A DNA stretch of 64,000 nucleotides from Pontederia crassipes (Eukaryota > Streptophyta > Magnoliopsida > Commelinales > Pontederiaceae): NCBI GenBank assembly GCA_030549335.1, contig CM060193.1:59921146-59985145 (forward strand), written 5' to 3'. Each line of letters starts with the position of its first letter. Within the stretch, counting starts at the first letter, position 1. A program made the translations under genes and the position numbers. The notes under the pieces were generated by a model. It worked only from the letters and a program-made list of their open reading frames with translations. It had not been told where the DNA came from and made no database searches. Of this stretch, positions 59,141 through 64,000 are shown in pieces.

Positions 59141-59143
59141 AAT

Positions 59144-59623
59144 GCTCGACTCGTGGTGTGTGTGACATGAACAAAATGACGTAAAACAACACAAAGATCA
59201 TGACCACTTCATAGCAAAACTTCGAATAAGTTTCAAATTTTATAAAATCCTTAATATACACAATGAAGCTACAAATGCACAACGATAAAAAGGATCACCA
59301 CAAGGGAGGAAGAGTGAAATCCGAAATAAAGGAGTTACCAAAATCGAGAAAACAGAGTCACTTATTTCCTTATGACAAAAATATTTTTAATTAAAAAGAA
59401 TAATTAGGATGGGTAATAATAATTGTGTTTAATAATTTGAAATATTATGCTCACGTTTTTTGTTTTTTAGTTTTTTTCCCCTTATATCAAAGTGGCAATG
59501 GTAAATTTGACTCCTAATTTACAACACACGTTAAAAAAATTTTGCATGACACTTAATGGAAGAATCTATGTAAAATCAAAATATTTCCGAACTAAAATTT
59601 GTAAGTTTGTGTAGGATTATATG

Positions 59624-59657
<34 letters not shown>

Positions 59658-59724
59658 CCTTCAAGATCATTTTCAAACAAATGTTCTTTTTCATCATGTT
59701 ACTTATATAAAAAAATTAATTTTA
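59144..59724. other. Intergenic DNA with a (TA)n run
   Basis: AT-rich, with a TA microsatellite at about 59625-59655. No gene seen. Confidence 0.6.
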
Positions 59725-60500
59725 TATGTTAGATATTAAATTTAGTACCAAAGAGGTTATTTTTCTGCCACATGCAACACATCTCAAGCATCGATCATAT
59801 CTCTGCGTCTGCATCATACCTAGGACGCGTATACATCAAAACAGAAACCACACTTCAGCATCTTTATCCTGCCTAAAGAAAAAAACTCATATTGCGTTTA
59901 CATTCAACGAACGAATTAAAGAAGGAACAAAGAAAGAAACCAAAAGATTACGATCAAATTGGAGATTTAGATATATTTACTTCAGAATGAGTCAATCATA
60001 CGTCAGATATATTGTTAATGTAGGCTGATATATGATTAGTTGTAACAGTTTTTGTAATGAGTCGTATCGGTAGATAACTGTCATCGACTGTTATTTTCTA
60101 CTGTAGCTTCCAAACACTGTTATATAACTCATATAAATAGAGAAGCCGTGACTCGATCATTTTCTGATTTGGAGTCATTTTTTGGCTCAATTTTTGTTCT
60201 TCCTCAAACTCTCGACATGGTATTAGAGCAGGTTATGGTCTGAAGAGAAATGATCTTGGTTCTGGGACGTGCAATCAGATTGGAAGCTTCAGCTTAATCA
60301 AATTAGAGTATTTCATCATTGGCTAACACTTAATTTTTGTGTGTTTATGTTCATTTGAACTTCAAAATCTTGTTGAATCTCTGTGTTCGATCTCAAAGTT
60401 ATCATTCCGGGCCCCTTAATTCATTAATTTTGATACAATTTATCACTCCTGCACAACACTTAATCTCTTTTGATATTTGAGCTAGCAACTATCATCATCC
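59725..60500 (+). mobile_element. Ty1/Copia LTR and leader fragment (fossil)
   Basis: A TATA box (CATATAAATAGAG) at about 60130-60142 and an LTR end ...CTCGACA at 60217 are followed at once by TGGTATTAGAGCAGG, the initiator-Met tRNA primer site typical of Copia elements. The LTR probably begins at TGTTAGATATTA near 59728. Only a short leader remains before the next element. No coding region is present, so it is a fragment. Confidence 0.65.
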
Positions 60501-60535
60501 TAATTTTTATTTGTCAAAACATCATTCAAGGGCTT

Positions 60536-62685
60536 TGATGCTTGCTATTTGAGGATTTGTAGCAGGGAGAAAGGTGGCCAAAAAGTAGAAAAAGGAGGAG
60601 GGGACCACTTGCTTTTTGGCTGTCCAAAAGTTGTCACTGCAGATTCTTCCAGGACCAGGACACATGGCTGCAATCAATGGATAAAGAACATTCTGATGCT
60701 GATCCTAAGGTGGAGAGGAGTCATATAAAAGTTGAATTTTCTGGAGAAGCAAGATGGGGGCTGGTCATTGAGGGTTTGGAGAAGGGTTTGAAGCTGGATT
60801 ACAGGGCTGCTGGAGTTCTGGCCGAGAAGCTTCAAACCAGGATGTTTTGTACATGTTCTTCAATCCATTTTGTTTCAAATTTTGTAATTATGAGGAGCTA
60901 AACTCCATGTCTCCTAGGATAGGGCAGTAGTCTAGATTAATTTGGATGGATATGGACAGAAATTAATCCCAAACTGTTATCAATTCTGATTTTTAGATTT
61001 TTGCATTGAAATGAATCTGGTCTTATCATTGTTAGGTCCTACTTGTATCTACAACTGAGAAGTTGTCATTTGATCTAACCTTTGTTCAGATATGAATTAA
61101 GAATCAGTAATAAGTTTCTAGATTCCATTTCTGAAATCTGATTTCTGCATTCTAATTTCCTGCACTGAACTCAATCCTGAAATTTCTGATTTCTGCAATG
61201 TTATGGGTCTGTTCTTGCAATTATTAGATTCCACTTGTAATATATAACTGAGAAGTTATAATTTGATCTAGCTCTTATTCAGAAATGAATTAGGAATCAA
61301 TGCCCAGTTACTGGATTCCACTTTGATTGAAAATCTGATTTCTGATTTCCTGATTTTCTGAACTTCCTGAATCTGATTTTCTGATTTCTGTGAACTATTT
61401 GAATCTGATTTGCCATTGGGGATTTGATTAATTGAGCAACTGAGAGGTTGATATTAGTCCAAGTCTTGTTCAGAAATGAATCAAGATACTTTGGCATTTT
61501 ATGATTCAAACATGTTCTCCAATTCTGATTTCTGAAATTACATTCCTAAAATCTGTTTTCTGAAATTTATTGGAATCTGATTTGCTAATTGAATCTCTAA
61601 TTTCATTCAATCACTGAAAGGTGAACCTTAAGAATTTCTTGTTGTCCAGAGATGGGTCAATAAGCACTTAGCAAATCCAGAATTCCAATGAGAAGCATTG
61701 CTGATTTCCTTGCTGTTTTCCCAATTTGATTTCTGAAATTTTTTTGCTGAATTTTGATTTCTGATTTCTTGGAAATCTGATTGACATTGTTAAGCCCTAC
61801 TTAATTCACCATTGAGAGATGGTTTTTAGGCCTTCCTTGAGATTCAGAGATGAGCCAAGGAGCAATGACAATTTCTGATTTCCCAAACTTGTATTAGGTG
61901 CTGATTTCTATCCAATTCATTAATGAAAATGCGGATTTCATTTGAATTTGCAGCTAAGAAGTTGATTTTAAATCCTCTTGTAGTTTAGAGATAAACTAAT
62001 GAGCATTTGCATTAATATTGGATTGATTTCATCCCTGTTTAGTTGATTGAAACATTCCTTTCATTTTCAAGGTGTAATCTAGAAGTTATCATTTCAGATT
62101 TTATTGAAGTTGCCAAAAAATCAGCAAGTGCATTGAGTTGATCCCAATGATAACTTGATTTTCAGTGGGGATCATCTTCTAATTCAACTTGGCTAACAAT
62201 TATATGACAATATATTGTTTAGTTCTGGTCTAATTGAGTTGTGAAAACAGCCATATTGAAAGTTGAATTAGATTTGACTAAAAAGTGATAACTTGTCAAT
62301 TTCCATCCATAATTAATTTAGATGAACCTCAACTCCTAGGAGAACCTTCCTCATTGATAGTTGAACCTTTTTAGACTTCATTCTAGAATTTATAACTCAG
62401 TTTTGATAAATTTCCAAAACCCAAAAATCTGTTATCATTTCACTTTCCATTAAAAATCTATTTTCACTTCTCTTTGAAAATATGTTTTTAGTCATTAAAG
62501 TAGAACTAATTTAGATTATTTTAGGGTGCCTTAGACTTTAAATTCTTGTGGATACGACAACCTGAGTTTACTATAACTTACCTGTGCACTTGCAGCTAGT
62601 GAGTTGGAAGACCAAAATTAAAAAAAATTGACCCTTTTACTTAATTTCAGCAAGTTATCACTAGAAAACTCAAATATCACTATCA
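60536..62685 (+). repeat. 5' LTR of the Athila-like element
   Basis: It contains many loose copies of TCTGATTTCTGA-type sequence between 61100 and 61950 and a CCTGTGCACTTGCAGCT block at 62581. The right end ATCACTATCA is clear; the left end is approximate. Confidence 0.5.
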
Positions 62686-62845
62686 AGTTTTTGGCACCGT
62701 TGCCGGGGATTTGAGATCAATTAGGCTAACTTAGATAGTTTAGATTAGTTTTAGATTAGTTTTTAGTTTATTTGTTAGGCTAATTTTCAATTTTTTCAAG
62801 TTATCATTTTTAACTTTTCACTTTTGTCTAGTTTTCATTTCTTTC

Positions 62846-63900
62846 TTGAATTTGATACTTCTGAATATCTTTATGCAGGACTTGGACCATCAAGAGGAAC
62901 ATTACCAATCAGATCCTGAACCTGAAAAAAAATTTTTAAGAAGAAGGAGATTGCAAAGGCTTGAGGCAAGGAGAAGGATATTTGAAGAAGAAGAGGAAGA
63001 GGCATACAACCCTGAATTTGAAGAAGTTGTGAATCAAAATATGGCAGCTCCTAGAATTCTTAGGGACTGTTATTCACAAAGCAATGCAAGGAATCAATCA
63101 TGGGGAGGAGCCTTAGCACCTGTGGCAAACTTTGAAGTTAATCCAATCTTAATTTCTATGATTAGTCAAAGTCAGTTTTCTGGACTTGGGATTGAAGATT
63201 CAGCTTGTCATTTGGACAATTTCAAGGAGATATGTAGCACTGTCAACTTCAATAATATCCCCATGAATGTAGTATATATGAGATTATTTCCCTTCTCACT
63301 CAAAGACAAAGCCAAGACATGGTTCAAAGGATTGAATCCTGAAGAGGTGGCCACTTGGGAATCAATTGTCCAATTATTTCTTTCAGAATTCTTTCCTCCT
63401 TCAAAAACTGATAACTTCAGGGATCAAATAGTCAGATTCTATCAGTTGGACCAAGAGAACATTTGTGAGGCATGGCAAAGACTTCAAAGATTGTTAAGGA
63501 CATGTCCCCACCATGGATTTGAAAAGTGACAATTAGTCAACTATTTTCATAAGGGATTGAACTACCCTAGCAAGGTGGCATTGGACACTGCAACAGGAGG
63601 TATCTTTGTATCCAAAAATATAGATGAGGCCTACCAAGTGATAGAGAATATTGCAAAGAACCATCACTTCCTCACACATGATAGGACCAGGAGGCCACCT
63701 ATGGATAATTCAGTGAACCAGTTATCAACCCAACTTGAGGAGGTGCTGTACAAGACTTTGGAGAGGTTGAACTTGACTCCTAATGGCAATAGGGCTTCCA
63801 ATTCTGAAAGCATGTGCTGTGTATGTGGGAATCAAGGCCATGTGTCAGAAAATTGCAATTTGATTATGCAACAAGTGGAGCAAACAGTTGATCAAATCAA
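62846..63900 (+). pseudogene. gag region of the Athila-like element (fossil)
   Basis: An acidic/basic N-terminal stretch (REGION EEEEEEAYNPEFEE-like) is followed by the Retrotrans_gag block with LKDKAKTWFKGL and CPHHGFEK, and a CCHC zinc knuckle near 63816 (CCVCGNQGHVSENC). The arrangement is that of Athila/Tat gag. It is broken and has no inferred present role. Confidence 0.8.
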
Positions 63901-64000
63901 TGATGTGGGCAATTATGGAATTAAACCTCCTGCTGAGTTCTACACTCCAGAAAACATGAATCATCCATACTTTTCTTACAAGGACAATAACTATCAAGGG

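Larger units (their letters stand above)
60536..64000 (+). mobile_element. Athila-like Ty3/Gypsy element, 5' part (fossil, runs off the window)
   Basis: A long 5' LTR (about 60536-62685; the left edge TGAT... is a guess from the ATCA right end) is followed by TGGCACCGTTGCCGGGGA at 62692-62709. This matches the aspartate-tRNA primer site used by Athila elements with one change. A gag region follows from about 62846. The 3' remainder lies outside the window. The gag is broken at least once, so the element is probably inactive. Confidence 0.8.

Overview
The window looks like a stretch of a large, transposon-rich flowering-plant genome, probably a monocot. The evidence is one long host gene with GC-rich codons set in AT-rich intergenic DNA, plus plant-type CACTA, Mutator-like, Ty3/Gypsy and Ty1/Copia elements. 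Nothing bacterial or organellar is seen. The species cannot be fixed from sequence alone.

Left part (1-13.7 kb): a complete leucine-rich-repeat receptor kinase of the CLAVATA1/BAM family, closest to BAM3, is encoded on the + strand at 3603-7897 with one intron. Behind it lie intergenic DNA with SINE/LINE remnants and two short groups of exon-like sequence with good splice sites: + strand at 10.37-10.64 kb and - strand at 12.2-13.6 kb. I cannot name either product.

Middle part (14-27 kb): a truncated Ty3/Gypsy element, a foldback Mutator-like element, a solo Gypsy LTR, then the first of three small single-PAH-domain (SIN3-like) genes and a second Mutator-like element with a clean target duplication.

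CACTA nest (27.1-49.2 kb): four CACTA (En/Spm) elements lie inside one another, named here D > A > B > C from outside in. B has intact-looking termini and a 3-bp target duplication. C has both termini and sits inside the TNP2 transposase gene of B. C carries both a TNPA-like and a TNP2-like gene on the - strand. GC-rich islands sit just upstream of the TNP2 start in B, C and D.

Right part (49.2-64 kb): a second copy of the PAH-gene unit (about 95% identical in coding sequence to the first) abuts the nest and carries a Mutator-like insertion that the first copy lacks. A third, more diverged PAH gene follows on the - strand. Then come AT-rich DNA, a 2.15-kb non-autonomous CACTA element, a Copia LTR and the 5' part of an Athila-like Gypsy element running off the edge.

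The most interesting biology is the cluster of three lone-PAH proteins. SIN3 corepressors use PAH domains to bind transcription factors, so small PAH-only proteins could act as competitors or adaptors. They share a conserved C-terminal half that I do not recognise. That role is inference.
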